A stretch of 64,000 nucleotides of DNA from UBA1435 sp041663285. Lineage in GTDB: Bacteria; Patescibacteriota; Microgenomatia; UBA12405. A model generated the notes under the pieces. The model did no database searches, was not told the origin of the DNA, and saw only the letters and a program-made list of their open reading frames with translations. The DNA is taken from the NCBI GenBank assembly GCA_041663285.1, contig JBAZSP010000001.1:91282-155281 (forward strand). The letters are read 5' to 3'. Each line of letters starts with the position of its first letter. Position 1 is the stretch's first letter. Both the position numbers and the translations under genes were made by a program. Below, one piece after another: positions 35,501 through 42,508 of the stretch.

Positions 35501-35751
35501 ATAGTCTGCTGGTCCGGCTTAGCCCCAAATTAAAGTATCAGGTCCGTCAGGGAGTTATAGAATTCGTCGCCCCTAGCGCCCGCCTTAATACCTTTGTTAC
35601 CAAACGCTTCGATATTACCCCCACCGCTATTTCCGATCTTGAAAAGATTATTAAAGAAGTCTATGCCAAAATTATTGCCCTCGACTTTTTCCATCTTGGC
35701 CCGGATTGCCCCGACCGTGATCATCTCCACTATCTTTTCAAATATCTTTGA
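32572..35751 (+). CDS. UvrD-like helicase fused to a PD-(D/E)XK (RecB-type) nuclease
   Basis: The 1059-residue protein joins an SF1A helicase to a C-terminal nuclease. Helicase: LNPEQKQAVDTIEG, Walker A GAGTGKT (36-42), LTFTDSAA, FHAFC, Walker B VDEFQDTNS (about 321), GDDDQAIFRFQGA, LCQNYRSH, QLMTVHHAKGLEFDHVF and VALTRAKQNL. Nuclease: YLECPFCFY, LGTAIHAAL (about 845), GKIDKIDL (about 934) and DITDFKTGN (about 950) give the Asp-(D/E)XK site; CPF may be part of a lone Cys pair rather than a full Fe-S set. This resembles single-chain AddA/RecB-like repair enzymes. The start is GTG. No AddB partner is seen. Confidence 0.88.
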   Translation: MNQNFSDNFNREYLRLNPEQKQAVDTIEGPVMVIAGAGTGKTQTIALRIANILQKTQTPPSSILCLTFTDSAAVNMRQRLISIIGPTAYSVKICTFHAFCNEIILSHPDYFIFAKSLAPADDLEKIEIVDSLIDQLPTSSPLKPWGDYYYYRPDLLRLIQSVKRENITPEIYSNLIEDQAKFINQTADLYRDLKSMRAGKSLESELLSLVTRLIALPNISPAIISQISYQLGLYESGGFESGAAKSPAVNFKNSLLHLFDQLIRDLPRQQDVARLYQAYQSELTARGLYDFDDMILYVINAFASFPDLLLNYQELYHYFLVDEFQDTNSAQNQILDQLASYFSSPNLFVVGDDDQAIFRFQGASIENIHNFQKKYQPRVYVLCQNYRSHQLILDSASSVIGHNHTRISNYLENIDKSLKSAVLTPPVPINLLSASAPVDENYYLATQVKRFLDQGTPPSSIAILFRNNADIDDLCPFLSAQNISYYLSCSQKILDTPLFFSLINLLSLILHPGQSHFLYQLLCSPFVSISSVDLLKILRYSQKHNITISDLLNEKSKLSTLKLKPATRKKLKRVSRLLAKSQKWLQNYPLYLLFQIVIRRFGFIRYCLRLKDPVVFAKLYTLSAEIRRLSTEKNFSLSDLLARFNKYSQNHLPLSSPPLSEDTEKSVQLMTVHHAKGLEFDHVFLYKVVDKKWGNNPDRGILRPPPGILKTEMSRQLNDSNEDERRLFYVALTRAKQNLHLSFSNQTDTGRPQLPSVFISEINPACLKIITPDNNRQQAYESFFSVPKVFSPPLSLQKSLHRQLSADYRLSYSHLSGYLECPFCFYNSKILRLPLPQGRFAALGTAIHAALSFLYNFYQANNRLPPADEVVANFTRSLTRHSLSSVDLKEATTRGQKILTDYYKEKEATFSPKAIIDYDFKADNILLDGIPLTGKIDKIDLIKDNVIDITDFKTGNPDSSARHLSPTGDYFRQLVFYSLLVRLSPKLKYQVRQGVIEFVAPSARLNTFVTKRFDITPTAISDLEKIIKEVYAKIIALDFFHLGPDCPDRDHLHYLFKYL

Positions 35752-35780
35752 CCTGCTAACTGCCGTCTATACGGCTATGC

Positions 35781-35786
35781 CATAAT
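35781..35786 (+). promoter_or_regulatory. -10 box (CATAAT) of alr
   Basis: CATAAT ends 5 nt before the alr ATG. Confidence 0.4.
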
Positions 35787-35791
35787 ACAAC

Positions 35792-36916
35792 ATGCATCTC
35801 CGGCCTCGGCTAAACCGTCTTCTCCGTCTTTTAGAACAGGGTTACGAGCCTCTCTCTACCATCGAAATTAGTTCTCAAGCAATTCTGAGTAATTACGATG
35901 CCTACTGTCAGGAATTTCCCAATAACATTTTTTGGCCTGTAATTAAATCCAATGCTTACGGACATGGTTTGGAAACTATCGTTCGAATCCTAAAGGATCG
36001 GCAGTTCCAATATTTTGTCGCCGATAGCTATTATGAAGCTCTTAAAATTTGGTCAGTCTCCTCGCATCCGGTCCTTATTATTGGCTCTACCTTGCCCCAG
36101 AACTATTCTAAAATGGATTTTTCCCGGTTAGCACTTATGGTTCAGGATAAAATAACTCTCGAAGCGTTAGCCAGCCTGAGGAAGCCAATAAAAATCCATT
36201 TAAAAATCAACACCGGCCTAAATCGTCAGGGGATAGACATTGCTACTTTATCCGACTATCTAATATTCATTTCCAAACATCCCTTTATTGAACTAGAGGG
36301 AATTATGTCTCACTTAGCCGACGCCGATAATCCCAAAGACAAATATACCCCCCGCCAACTTAAAGTCTTTGATCGATGTTTAAGTTTAGTCAACTCTTCA
36401 GGTTTTAGGCCCAAGTTTGTTCATCTTTCAGCTACAGCTGGTGTTACCAAGATTTGCCTTACTCAAATCAACACCGTCCGTCTCGGTCTTGGCCTTTATG
36501 GTTATGGCACTATTTCCGGGTTACAGCCGGCGCTGACATTTAAATCAGTCATTACTCAAATCAATCACCTAAAAAAGGGGGACAGAGTAGGCTACAACTT
36601 AACCTATACCGCTCCCCGGTCTTTAAATTATGCCGTCATCCCCGTTGGCTACTTTGAAGGTTTGGATCGTCGGCTAAGCAATCTCGGTTTTGTTAAATAT
36701 CAAAATACCTACTTACCTATTATCGGCCGAATCAGTATGAATTTAACTGTGGTAAACCTTCTCGACACTCACCCGCAATTGTTCGACCCGGTTGAGATTA
36801 TCAGTTCAAATCCATCCGACAAAAACTCTTTACCAAGTATGGCTAACCAGTGCGATACTATTCCTTACGACCTTCTAGTCCACCTCACCGAGTCGGTAAG
36901 AAGAGTTGCCCAATAA
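35792..36916 (+). CDS. alr: Alanine racemase
   Basis: PLP enzyme that makes D-alanine for peptidoglycan. The 374-residue protein has an N-terminal TIM barrel with the PLP-lysine motif VIKSNAYGHG (Lys52), INTGLNRQGID, GIMSHLADAD and TVRLGLGLYGYG, and a C-terminal beta domain with VIPVGYFEGLDRRLS, holding the second catalytic Tyr, and GRISMNLTVV. Length is standard. It follows the helicase-nuclease with a 40-bp gap and has its own -10-like box. Confidence 0.95.
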   Translation: MHLRPRLNRLLRLLEQGYEPLSTIEISSQAILSNYDAYCQEFPNNIFWPVIKSNAYGHGLETIVRILKDRQFQYFVADSYYEALKIWSVSSHPVLIIGSTLPQNYSKMDFSRLALMVQDKITLEALASLRKPIKIHLKINTGLNRQGIDIATLSDYLIFISKHPFIELEGIMSHLADADNPKDKYTPRQLKVFDRCLSLVNSSGFRPKFVHLSATAGVTKICLTQINTVRLGLGLYGYGTISGLQPALTFKSVITQINHLKKGDRVGYNLTYTAPRSLNYAVIPVGYFEGLDRRLSNLGFVKYQNTYLPIIGRISMNLTVVNLLDTHPQLFDPVEIISSNPSDKNSLPSMANQCDTIPYDLLVHLTESVRRVAQ

Positions 36917-36950
36917 ATTCTGATCTCTTCCCAATTCGGGTTTCGTTCGG

Positions 36951-36956
36951 TAATAT
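36951..36956 (+). promoter_or_regulatory. -10 box (TAATAT) of rmuC
   Basis: TAATAT lies 11 nt before the ATG at 36968, supporting that start over the TTG at 36956. Confidence 0.4.
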
Positions 36957-36967
36957 TGTTTATCCTT

Positions 36968-38221
36968 ATGTCTACCATTTTTTTAATCGCCACTGTTTTT
37001 CTCCAGATTGTCTTGTTGTACTTATTTTTAACCCAAAACAAATCCAATCGGGCCGACGAAATCCTCAAAAAAATAGCCGAGATAGAAGACCGCCTGGGTC
37101 GGGGAATCAAAGATGAGTTTTCCACCAATCGCCAGGAATTATCCAACTCCTTCAAGAATTTTTCCGATTCCCAAAATCTCAATTTCCATAATTTTGGTCA
37201 AAAACTCGATCAGCTCATTAATAATATTAGTATCAGCCTCAACCAGGTCCGGGAGTCAGTCGAAAAGCGGCTTGAATCCCTCCAAAAAGACAATACCGAT
37301 AAGTTGGAAAAAATGCGCCTCACTGTCGATGAGAAGCTCCAAACCACCCTCGAAAAACGTCTGGGCGAATCATTCAAGCAGGTTAGTGTTCAGCTGGAAT
37401 CTGTCTACAAAAATCTGGGCGAAATTAAATCTTTAACTACCGGAGTTGATACTCTTAATAAAGTTTTAACCAACATTAAAACCCGTGGCACTTGGGGCGA
37501 AGTTCAGCTTAACAACCTCTTGGAACAAATCCTTATTCCCGAGCAATACGGCAAAAATGTGGCCGTAAAAGAGGGGAGTAATGAGCGGGTAGAATTTGCC
37601 ATCAAGCTCCCCGGTAAAAACGATCCGGCCTCTCCTTGCTGGTTGCCGATTGATTCCAAATTCCCCCTAGAGGACTACCAGCGTTTGCTGGACGTCCAAA
37701 AATGTGGTGACCTGGCTCAAATAGACACCATCTCCAAGGCCCTCGAAAATCGGGTTAAGGGCGAAGCCAAATACATTTTTGACAAATACATCGATCCGCC
37801 TCACACCACCGATTTTGCCATCCTTTATCTGCCAATTGAAGGTTTATACGCCGAAGTTACCCAAAACCAACCCTTAATCGATACTATCCAAAGACAATTT
37901 CGGGTTACTGTCGCCGGACCGAACACTATCACAGCCCTTTTAAATAGCCTCCAAATGGGTTTTAGGGTGTTGACTGTCGAAAAAAGGTCTTCCGAAGTTT
38001 GGGCGGTTTTGGGTACTGTCCGGAAAGAGTTTAGCTTATTTGGCGACCTGCTCGACAAAACCCAGAAAAAACTACAGGAAGCCAGCAATGTCATAACCGA
38101 CGCCTCGTCAAAGTCGCGCAACATAGCCTCCAGGTTGAATAAGGTCCAAACTCTATCTGACGGTCCCGAATTAGCGACACCTCCTCCATTATTTCCGGAG
38201 TTACCCAAAAGCGAAACTTGA
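36968..38221 (+). CDS. rmuC: DNA recombination protein RmuC family
   Basis: About 417 residues from MSTIFLIATVF. An N-terminal membrane helix is followed by a long coiled coil (about residues 25-150; Lys/Glu/Leu-rich heptads such as VEKRLESLQKDN) and the RmuC nuclease-like domain: TRGTWGEVQLNNLLEQIL, LPIDSKFPLEDYQRLL, FAILYLPIEGLYAEV and TALLNSLQMGFR, ending in another helical region. RmuC limits inversions at short repeats in E. coli; it is a predicted PD-(D/E)XK protein tied to the membrane. Its stop overlaps the following start (TGATG). Confidence 0.92.
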   Translation: MSTIFLIATVFLQIVLLYLFLTQNKSNRADEILKKIAEIEDRLGRGIKDEFSTNRQELSNSFKNFSDSQNLNFHNFGQKLDQLINNISISLNQVRESVEKRLESLQKDNTDKLEKMRLTVDEKLQTTLEKRLGESFKQVSVQLESVYKNLGEIKSLTTGVDTLNKVLTNIKTRGTWGEVQLNNLLEQILIPEQYGKNVAVKEGSNERVEFAIKLPGKNDPASPCWLPIDSKFPLEDYQRLLDVQKCGDLAQIDTISKALENRVKGEAKYIFDKYIDPPHTTDFAILYLPIEGLYAEVTQNQPLIDTIQRQFRVTVAGPNTITALLNSLQMGFRVLTVEKRSSEVWAVLGTVRKEFSLFGDLLDKTQKKLQEASNVITDASSKSRNIASRLNKVQTLSDGPELATPPPLFPELPKSET

Positions 38222-38559
38222 TGTACCGAAACACTTCACTTCCCAAAAAATTCTTTCCCAAAAATCTTTTGCTAAGTTTTATTATTCTGTTTTGGTTACT
38301 TACTTTCCTCTACATATTTTTTATTCCTCCCTTAAGCATTCCGAACATATTCGGACTTTTTGGCCTATTATTTATGGCCGTATTTTTGTCCGTCAAGATG
38401 CTGACCCAAAAAACAAAACTTTCTCTTTGGCTGGCTTTTTTTATACTGGCATGGCCGCTATTATCACTAACCCGCCTTCTTACCCTCCAAAACATCTGCC
38501 TGACTATCGCCATGTTTGCTTCCCTTTTCTTACTCTTCTCTTCAAAACATACCCCTTGA
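38221..38559 (+). CDS. Small membrane protein, three to four helices
   Basis: The 112-residue product (from the ATG overlapping the rmuC stop; a TTG one codon earlier is possible) has a basic N-terminus (RNTSLPKKFFPKN) and three to four hydrophobic helices separated by short polar loops, one with QKTKLS. No known family. It is probably co-translated with rmuC. Its last codons overlap the -35 of the hrcA promoter. Confidence 0.6.
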   Translation: MYRNTSLPKKFFPKNLLLSFIILFWLLTFLYIFFIPPLSIPNIFGLFGLLFMAVFLSVKMLTQKTKLSLWLAFFILAWPLLSLTRLLTLQNICLTIAMFASLFLLFSSKHTP

Positions 38560-38584
38560 CACTGTTTAGCACTCCCATTATTAT
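38556..38584 (+). promoter_or_regulatory. hrcA promoter TTGACA-17-TATTAT
   Basis: TTGACA at 38556-38561, a 17-bp spacer and TATTAT at 38579-38584 make the best consensus promoter in the window. The expected start of transcription falls within a few bases of the hrcA ATG (38594). It overlaps the CIRCE-like operator. Confidence 0.75.
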
Positions 38585-38592
38585 ATTGCTAA
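38566..38592 (+). promoter_or_regulatory. CIRCE-like operator of the hrcA operon
   Basis: TTAGCACTC, then 9 bp, then TATTGCTAA. The left arm is identical to the CIRCE consensus and the right arm matches GAGTGCTAA at 7 of 9 bases, with exact N9 spacing. It covers the -10 box, as expected for HrcA repression of its own operon. Confidence 0.85.
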
Positions 38593-38593
38593 C

Positions 38594-39328
38594 ATGCCCG
38601 ATTTAAGCCAGCGCCAAATCAAAATTCTAAAATGCATTACCGAGGAATTTATTGAAACAGCTTCTCCTGTCGGTTCAGAAACACTGGAAAAAAAATATAG
38701 TTTGGGGATTTCTTCAGCCACTATTAGGAACGAAATGTCAGCCCTAACCCAACTTGGATATCTTAAAAAAAGCCATCTTTCAGCCGGCCGCGGGCCGACT
38801 TCAATGGGTCTTAAGTACTACGTCCGCAATTTAATGACCCCCAAAACTCTGTCGATCAACGAAGAGATTGGCACCAAAGAAAAAATTTGGGACTACCGTA
38901 ATGAATTTCAAAAACTTCTTAAAGAGACAACCAAAGAACTTGCCAACCGTACCCGCTGCATGGCAATTTCCACTACCGACCAGGGTGACATCTACAATTA
39001 CGGAGCCTCAAATTTGCTCGAGGAGCCGGAGTTCTACAATATCGACGTTACCAAGACTGTTCTTTCCCTTATTGACAATACTACCTACTGGTTCGACATT
39101 ATCAACAAAGTTAGCAGCAAAGGCCAGGACAATCGTATAATTCATTTACTAATCGGCGAGGACTTGGGAATGGAGCATCTTGAACCCTGTGGTTTTGTTT
39201 ACCAAACCTACGAGGCCGGGCCGCATCGCGGGATTATTGGTGTCATGGGTCCCGCCCGTTTTCATTACCAAAGGGTTATCCCCCTGGTCGATTATCTGGC
39301 GGAGCTCGTCTCTACAATTACCCGTTAA
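38594..39328 (+). CDS. hrcA: Heat-inducible transcription repressor HrcA (short form)
   Basis: The 244-residue protein has the HrcA winged-helix N-terminus: LSQRQIKILKCITEEFIETASPVGSETL, then SSATIRNEMSALTQLGYL and SAGRGPTSMGLKYYV. The rest retains a GAF-like core (LIGEDLGMEHLEPCGFVYQTYE, GIIGVMGPARFHYQRVIPLVDYLAEL) but is about 100 residues shorter than usual HrcA, probably lacking the inserted dimerising domain. It represses chaperone genes by binding CIRCE, and a CIRCE-like site overlaps its own promoter. First gene of hrcA-grpE-dnaK-dnaJ. Confidence 0.93.
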   Translation: MPDLSQRQIKILKCITEEFIETASPVGSETLEKKYSLGISSATIRNEMSALTQLGYLKKSHLSAGRGPTSMGLKYYVRNLMTPKTLSINEEIGTKEKIWDYRNEFQKLLKETTKELANRTRCMAISTTDQGDIYNYGASNLLEEPEFYNIDVTKTVLSLIDNTTYWFDIINKVSSKGQDNRIIHLLIGEDLGMEHLEPCGFVYQTYEAGPHRGIIGVMGPARFHYQRVIPLVDYLAELVSTITR

Positions 39329-39345
39329 CCGACTGCTTTTTTATT

Positions 39346-39858
39346 ATGAAAATTGTAAAAAAACCGGCCGTTGATATTTCAGCCGGCTCAAGTCAAAAAA
39401 TAAAAGAATTGGAAAGTCGGGCAGCCGAACTGGAAGAGAGCTGGAAACGTTCTCTGGCCGACTATGCCAACCTGGAAAAAAGAATTGAATCCCAACGCCA
39501 GATTTACGCCACTTTGGCGTCGGTTTCGATTATATCTAAAATGATAGAGGTTCTTGATGATTTATTGTTAGCCCACACACACCTCGAAGACCAAGGATTA
39601 CAAATGACCATTAATAAATTTTTATCGGTCCTCAAGTCAGAAGGGTTGGAAGAAATCAATGTCAAGGTTGGTGACCAGTTTGATCCTCTCACGATGGAGT
39701 GTGTAGAAGCCGCTTCGGGTGAAAAAGACATGGTGATGACCGTAAAGCGAAAAGGTTACTCTTTAAATAGCCAGTGCCTTCGTCCGGCTCAGGTAGTTGT
39801 CGGTCGGGGAGATACCGCTATTCCGGCCTCGTCTCCTTCCGGCACTGCCGTATCTTAA
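39346..39858 (+). CDS. grpE: Nucleotide exchange factor GrpE
   Basis: The 170-residue protein has a coiled coil (IKELESRAAELEESWKRSLADYANLEKR) and the GrpE beta domain with SIISKMIEVLDDLLLAH, FLSVLKSEGLEEI, VGDQFDPLTMECVEA and KGYSLNSQCLRPAQVVVG. It drives ADP release from DnaK. The N-terminal disordered region is short. It starts 17 bp after hrcA and precedes dnaK by about 105 bp of AT-rich repeat. Confidence 0.93.
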   Translation: MKIVKKPAVDISAGSSQKIKELESRAAELEESWKRSLADYANLEKRIESQRQIYATLASVSIISKMIEVLDDLLLAHTHLEDQGLQMTINKFLSVLKSEGLEEINVKVGDQFDPLTMECVEAASGEKDMVMTVKRKGYSLNSQCLRPAQVVVGRGDTAIPASSPSGTAVS

Positions 39859-39889
39859 TATTTATAAACTTTTTTACCGTAGCTGCTAA

Positions 39890-39963
39890 TTTTGTTAAAC
39901 AACAAATTAAACATTAGAAATTTATTAGAAATTATAAATTTTAAATTAGAAATTAAATAAAAT
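39890..39963. repeat. AT-rich degenerate repeat with TTAGAAATTA units
   Basis: Variants of ATTAGAAATTA fill the grpE-dnaK gap, very like the block before gatB (30911-30989). TATAAA and TAAAAT words occur, but no clear promoter. Confidence 0.6.
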
Positions 39964-41877
39964 ATGCCAAACAAAATTATCGGTATCGATCTGGGTACCA
40001 CCAACTCCTGTGTTGCAGTTATGGAAGCCGGCCGGCCTAAAGTAATATTAACTTCCGAAGGCCGTAACGTCATCCCTTCTGTGGTCGAGCCAGTCAAAGG
40101 CCTGGTTGGTGATTTAGCTAAAAGGCAAATGGTTTTAAACCCGACCAATACAGTTTATAGTGTTAAGCGCCTTATGGGGCGTCGTATTGATGACGCTGAA
40201 GTCAAAAAAACCCAAAAAATTTCCTCATACAAGATTGTTGCCGGCAAAGACAATATGGCAGCTGTTGAAATCAATGGGAAAATTTTTACCCCTCAGGAAA
40301 TTTCGGCCAAGATACTTCAAAAAGCCAAGGCCGACGCCGAAAGGTATTTAGGTGAAAAAATAACTGATGCCGTCATCACCGTCCCGGCCTACTTTGACGA
40401 TTCCCAGCGTCAGGCCACCAAACAGGCTGGCGAAATCGCCGGTTTGACTGTAAAAAGAATTGTTAACGAGCCAACCGCCGCCTCATTGGCCTACGGCTTA
40501 GACAAAAAGAAGAAAGGAATTATTGCTGTCTATGACCTAGGTGGAGGTACCTTTGACATCTCTGTCTTGGAAATCGGTGATGGTGTTTTCGAGGTTAAAG
40601 CCACCAACGGTGATACCTTTTTAGGTGGTGATGACTTTGATCAGCGCGTCAGCTCTTGGTTGCTTGAAAAGTTCCAAAAAGAAAATGGGGTTGATCTGAC
40701 CAAGGATCCTCAAGCCCTCCAAAGAGTCCGTGAGGCCGCCGAAAAAGCCAAAATTGAGCTTTCCAATGCCGTCGAGTCCGAAATTAACCTACCCTTCATT
40801 ACCCAAAAAGACGGCCAGCCTCTTCATTTAACCACCAAGTTAACTCGGGCTGAACTAGAAAAAATGGTCGACGACCTTATCCAAAGTACTATCGGGCCGG
40901 TCGAAAAATGTCTCAAAGACGCCGGTGTGTCCAAGTCCGAAATCTCTGACATAGTTATGGTCGGCGGCATGACCCGTATGCCCAAAGTGCTGGAAGTGGT
41001 CAAAGAATTTTTTGGTAAGGAGCTAAATACTACCGTAAATCCGGACGAAGTAGTCGCCATCGGCGCTGCTGTCCAGGGGGCTGTCCTTACCGGTGAAGTT
41101 AAAGACATAGTTCTGCTTGATGTTACCCCCTTAACTCTCGGCATCGAAACGGCCGGTGGTATCAAAACGCCTTTAATTGATCGGAATACTACTGTTCCCA
41201 CCAAAAAATCGCAAGTTTTTAGCACCTATTCCGACAATCAGCCTCAGGTAGAAATCAACATACTCCAGGGTGAACGTCCCATGGCCACCGACAACAAGTC
41301 GCTTGGCCGCTTTGTCCTCGACGGCATTCCCCCTTCCCCCCGCGGTATTCCCCAAATCGAAGTCACCTTCGATATCGATAGTAATGGAATTTTAAATGTC
41401 ACTGCCAAAGACAAAGGCACCAATAAAGAACAAAAAATATCTATCCAAAACGCCACTAACCTGACCAAAGACGAAGTTGAAAAAATGAAGCAGGAGGCCG
41501 ATGTCCATGCCCGGGAAGATCAGGAAAAGCACGATCTGGCCGAAAGTAAAAACAAGCTGGACGCGGTGATTTTTCAGGGTGAGAAGTCATTGAAGGAGTT
41601 CGGCTCTAAATTAAAAGCCGAAGATAAAGCCAAGGTTGAGGAAAAGCTTAAATCCAGCAAGGATGTCTTGACCAAGGCAGATGCCAAAAAAGACGATTTC
41701 GACAAGACCGCTGAAGAATTAACTCAAATTCTACAAACCATTGGCGCTGCGATGTATCAGTCAGAGCCGCCCAAAACTGCAGAAGGCCAGCAAGGTCAGG
41801 AGCCACCCCAGCCGGAAGAAGGTAAAGACACCAAAAAATCCGACAAAGACGCCGAAGAAGGGGAGATTGTAAAATAA
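39964..41877 (+). CDS. dnaK: Chaperone DnaK (Hsp70)
   Basis: ATP-dependent folding chaperone, 637 residues. The nucleotide-binding domain opens IIGIDLGTTNSCVAVMEAG and shows VPAYFDDSQRQATKQAG, NEPTAASLAYGLD, YDLGGGTFDISVLEIG and VGGMTRMPKV; the linker VLLDVTPLTLGIE leads to the substrate-binding domain and helical lid, with a Glu/Lys-rich tail ending EEGEIVK. Full length. The last 27 bases of the gene region are duplicated about 540 bp downstream, beyond an inserted gene. Confidence 0.97.
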   Translation: MPNKIIGIDLGTTNSCVAVMEAGRPKVILTSEGRNVIPSVVEPVKGLVGDLAKRQMVLNPTNTVYSVKRLMGRRIDDAEVKKTQKISSYKIVAGKDNMAAVEINGKIFTPQEISAKILQKAKADAERYLGEKITDAVITVPAYFDDSQRQATKQAGEIAGLTVKRIVNEPTAASLAYGLDKKKKGIIAVYDLGGGTFDISVLEIGDGVFEVKATNGDTFLGGDDFDQRVSSWLLEKFQKENGVDLTKDPQALQRVREAAEKAKIELSNAVESEINLPFITQKDGQPLHLTTKLTRAELEKMVDDLIQSTIGPVEKCLKDAGVSKSEISDIVMVGGMTRMPKVLEVVKEFFGKELNTTVNPDEVVAIGAAVQGAVLTGEVKDIVLLDVTPLTLGIETAGGIKTPLIDRNTTVPTKKSQVFSTYSDNQPQVEINILQGERPMATDNKSLGRFVLDGIPPSPRGIPQIEVTFDIDSNGILNVTAKDKGTNKEQKISIQNATNLTKDEVEKMKQEADVHAREDQEKHDLAESKNKLDAVIFQGEKSLKEFGSKLKAEDKAKVEEKLKSSKDVLTKADAKKDDFDKTAEELTQILQTIGAAMYQSEPPKTAEGQQGQEPPQPEEGKDTKKSDKDAEEGEIVK

Positions 41878-41878
41878 A
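41852..41878 (+). repeat. 27-bp direct repeat, copy 1 (dnaK 3' end)
   Basis: This copy covers the last codons and stop of dnaK. It begins CCGAAGAAGGGGAGA and ends GTAAAATAAA. A perfect second copy is at 42395-42421. The 5' context is also partly alike (GACG before both). Confidence 0.9.
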
Positions 41879-41884
41879 TATAAT
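41879..41884 (+). promoter_or_regulatory. -10 box (TATAAT) of the inserted gene
   Basis: A perfect TATAAT begins directly after repeat copy 1 and lies 17 nt before the ATG at 41902, so the inserted gene may carry its own promoter. Confidence 0.5.
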
Positions 41885-41901
41885 TAATTATTAAAACAAA
41901 G

Positions 41902-42354
41902 ATGAACAGAGCAGTCGAAAAAGATGCTGGATATTCTCCAGGCCCTTACTGGGAAGATCTTGGCAGACTTAAACCGCAAGTTACAGATAGCATTAGAAAA
42001 ATAAACCGAAATAAAATTAGCGATCCGGGTCTTTGCCCTACGGGATTATTTTATGAACATGCCCAAGGAGAACAAGTCGATAGTACCGGACGTGCACTAG
42101 TTGCTGTTGCTCAAGGTGGTTTATTACATGCTGCTCTATCCGAAAGACTTCCCGTTGTTCGCCTGGCGGTTTTTCACTTGGCTGGGGTTGGTACTGATGA
42201 AAGGCATGTTACCTTGGTTACTTTCTACACTGATACTAATAACCCAGCTACTTTAAAAACGCTGCAACAAGAACTTAAGGGGGCAACCGGTACGGTGAAC
42301 GCCCAAATCAAGAGTCTAGGTGGCAGTAAGTTAGTACCGTATCCTGGTAATTAA
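41902..42354 (+). CDS. Hypothetical protein inserted between dnaK and dnaJ
   Basis: I do not recognise this 150-residue soluble protein. It has a polar N-terminal part (GYSPGPYWEDLGRLKPQV), a central beta-rich part (ALVAVAQGGLLHAALSERLPVVRLAVFHLAGVG, given here in two overlapping readings as GGLLHAALS and VVRLAVFHLAG), a VTLVTFYTD strand and a helix (TLKTLQQELKGATGTV). Only one Cys. Codon use differs from dnaK (more AGA, ATA, GGA, GCA, ACA), and the gene is enclosed by a perfect 27-bp direct repeat, so it looks acquired. It has its own TATAAT. No link to chaperone function is visible. Confidence 0.6.
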   Translation: MNRAVEKDAGYSPGPYWEDLGRLKPQVTDSIRKINRNKISDPGLCPTGLFYEHAQGEQVDSTGRALVAVAQGGLLHAALSERLPVVRLAVFHLAGVGTDERHVTLVTFYTDTNNPATLKTLQQELKGATGTVNAQIKSLGGSKLVPYPGN

Positions 42355-42394
42355 GACAGTTAACTAACATATCATTTATACCTCATTCGACGTA

Positions 42395-42421
42395 CCGAAG
42401 AAGGGGAGATTGTAAAATAAA
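42395..42421 (+). repeat. 27-bp direct repeat, copy 2
   Basis: Identical to the dnaK 3' end at 41852-41878. Here it is non-coding and lies about 40 bp after the inserted gene, so the element between copies (543 bp per unit) can be removed exactly by recombination. Confidence 0.9.
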
Positions 42422-42459
42422 ACTTAATGACGCATAATCATGTGTCTTTTTGTTAAGTT

Positions 42460-42487
42460 GTAGAGACGCCAGATCTGGCGTCTCTAC
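42460..42487. repeat. Perfect 28-bp palindrome
   Basis: GTAGAGACGCCAGA followed at once by its exact reverse complement. As RNA it would form a strong hairpin with few loop bases. No T-run follows, so it is not a standard terminator. The GTAGAGACG...CGTCTCTAC ends recall short palindromic repeats common in cyanobacteria and others. Confidence 0.9.
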
Positions 42488-42508
42488 AGTATAGTTATAT
42501 AAAAAAAT

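Noticed and set aside
39855..40148. 97-codon minus-strand frame at the start of dnaK
   Set aside because: It overlaps the dnaK N-terminus and the AT-rich repeat and shows no protein features.
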